A DNA stretch of 64,000 nucleotides, from assembly GCA_947258385.1 (NCBI GenBank), contig CAMYII010000052.1:43453-107452 (forward strand), in the 5' to 3' direction. Made by a program: the position numbers and the translations under genes. The stretch comes from Acidiferrobacterales bacterium. GTDB lineage: Bacteria > Pseudomonadota > Gammaproteobacteria > Acidiferrobacterales > SZUA-150. Shown here in pieces: positions 63,223 to 64,000 of this stretch (position 1 is the first letter of the stretch; the number at the start of each line of letters is the position of its first letter). Under the pieces are notes generated by a model that saw only the letters and a program-made list of their open reading frames with translations, did not search any database and had not been told where the DNA came from.

Positions 63223-63584
63223 GACTGTTCTCTCGTTTAAATGTTGATGTTTCAAAACTTGACGACGTGAAAATCGCTTCTGCCGGGGTGGGCCTTGTCC
63301 TTGCTGTCGCGGCCAGGACCCAGGTCCGTGCGATCGATCGGGTGGATCGGGACCGGCGCGGGCGAAAACATGTTGCTCAAAGGTCTTTCGTTGCGGCGAA
63401 AATTTTTCAATCATGGTCTTTACCTTTCTCTGATCTTTAGAATCTGTCATCGCTAACAAGACGTGAGTCCCTGCATCGAGGGGCTCACGTCCGTTGTGCT
63501 CGTATCCTTCGCGCGTAACGCGTCGCTACCCGGGCTCATCGCGCTGCTCGCATTTCGTTCGGCTGGGCCACATGGCGCATGACC
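63223..63584. other. Intergenic region between two DUF11-type genes
   Basis: About 360 bp with no supported gene. The frame of the downstream gene stays open to 63459, but that stretch is low in coding character (basic, Pro/Gln-rich). GACGTGAG (63460-63467) pairs with CTCACGTC (63484-63491), with CCC/GGG pairs inside. This makes a strong hairpin downstream of the last gene, without a clear T run; it may be a terminator or processing site. Confidence 0.5.
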
Positions 63585-64000
63585 TCACTTCACCTTCACG
63601 CGAAAGCTCAGCGCCCCGCGCTTGCCCGGCGGGATCTCATCGACGACCCAGCGGATATGCGTGTATTGTTCGGGACCGGCCTTGCGCTTTTTGGTCTTGC
63701 CATTGGCAAGCCTTTCTTCATAGCTGAGCTTGCGGGGTGTGTTGAATGTCCTGCCCCCATCGATGGAAAACAGGATGCTGCTGCCCTTCCCGGTGGCGCT
63801 GCCGGACACATAGAACGCGCCCTCGGGGATGGGGTTGTTTACCTTGACCGAGGTGGCTTTCTCGTCGCCGTTGTTGGCGTATCGCACGGTGTAGATCAGC
63901 GTGTTGCCGGGCTCGACCTCATCGGCGGCCACACGTTTAGTGGTCTTCTTGCCGCCTTTCATGACGACGATTTCCTTCTCCGCCGTCACCTCGACCGTGA
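63585..64000 (-). CDS. DUF11-type repeat protein, 5' end outside the window
   Basis: At least 138 residues are visible, ending at the stop at 63585; the frame is open to the right edge (…TVEVTAEKEIVVMKGG). The DUF11-like part is VEPGNTLIYTVRYANNGDEKATSVKVNNPIPEGAFYVSGSATG, followed by FSIDGGRTFNTPRKLSYEERL and YTHIRWVVDEIPPGKRGALSFRVKVK. A Lys-rich patch KGGKKTTKR precedes it. A small secreted envelope protein is likely. It is the first of three adjacent DUF11-type genes on this strand. Confidence 0.75.
   Translation of the reverse strand, partial: TVEVTAEKEIVVMKGGKKTTKRVAADEVEPGNTLIYTVRYANNGDEKATSVKVNNPIPEGAFYVSGSATGKGSSILFSIDGGRTFNTPRKLSYEERLANGKTKKRKAGPEQYTHIRWVVDEIPPGKRGALSFRVKVK

Overview
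The window reads as a chromosomal segment of a GC-rich, aerobic gammaproteobacterium with type IV pili. The block pilG-pilH-pilI-pilJ / gshA-gshB / tonB-like / yqgE-ruvX / pyrR-pyrB-pyrC' / pilU-pilT / proC-yggT-yggU follows the arrangement I know from Pseudomonas (there with yggS between pilT and proC, absent here). The glutamate-cysteine ligase is of the Acidithiobacillus-type family, and the oxidase is a caa3-like cytochrome c oxidase. Together these suggest a Chromatiales-like or other early-branching, possibly chemolithotrophic lineage. This placement is inference. No tRNA, rRNA, CRISPR array, insertion sequence or prophage was recognised.

Layout. 1-1604: twitching chemotaxis genes (minus). 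1985-10142: glutathione synthesis, an ApbE-like lipoprotein, a TonB-like protein, yqgE/ruvX and a pyrimidine cluster with a metal-ligand-less dihydroorotase homologue (plus). 10278-13319: an unknown membrane protein and pilT-pilU (minus). 13521-15231: proC-yggT-yggU. 15608-17581: a dynamin-like GTPase. 17702-23512 (minus): gamma-glutamyltransferase, ferredoxin, coaD, rsmD and a pair of M16 peptidases. 23651-27418 (plus): ftsY-ftsE-ftsX-rpoH, with a near-perfect CIRCE operator in the rpoH leader. 27496-27930: a small cereblon-type CULT-domain protein.

27954-36884 holds a DUF1499 gene and a cytochrome c oxidase cluster (minus): DUF2244 (frameshifted), coxB, coxA, a 37-aa assembly protein, ctaG, coxC, SURF1, a SCO-like gene, ctaB and SCO. 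One DUF2909 gene lies on the opposite strand, and no heme A synthase (ctaA/COX15) gene sits in its usual place. 37191-40720 is a bioF-bioH-bioC-bioD operon with a strong leader hairpin, divergent from comF. 41677-55325 is a full MSHA-type pilus locus (minus): mshE, mshG, a pilin-like gene, mshA, mshC, mshD, mshO, an mshP-like gene with an added C-terminal domain, then mshI, a pilN-like gene, mshJ, mshK, mshL, mshM and mshN. trmL follows at 55434.

55964-64000 encodes three secreted proteins with DUF11-type repeats (minus). The last is a roughly 1,945-residue protein joining DUF11, SdrB-like, OmpA-like and Ig-like segments to a probable C-terminal outer-membrane barrel. Its likely start codon lies inside a 19-bp stem in the mRNA. 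The most interesting items are this surface locus with its start-codon hairpin, the CULT-domain protein, the CIRCE site before rpoH, and the divergent ApbE-like lipoprotein linked to glutathione synthesis.
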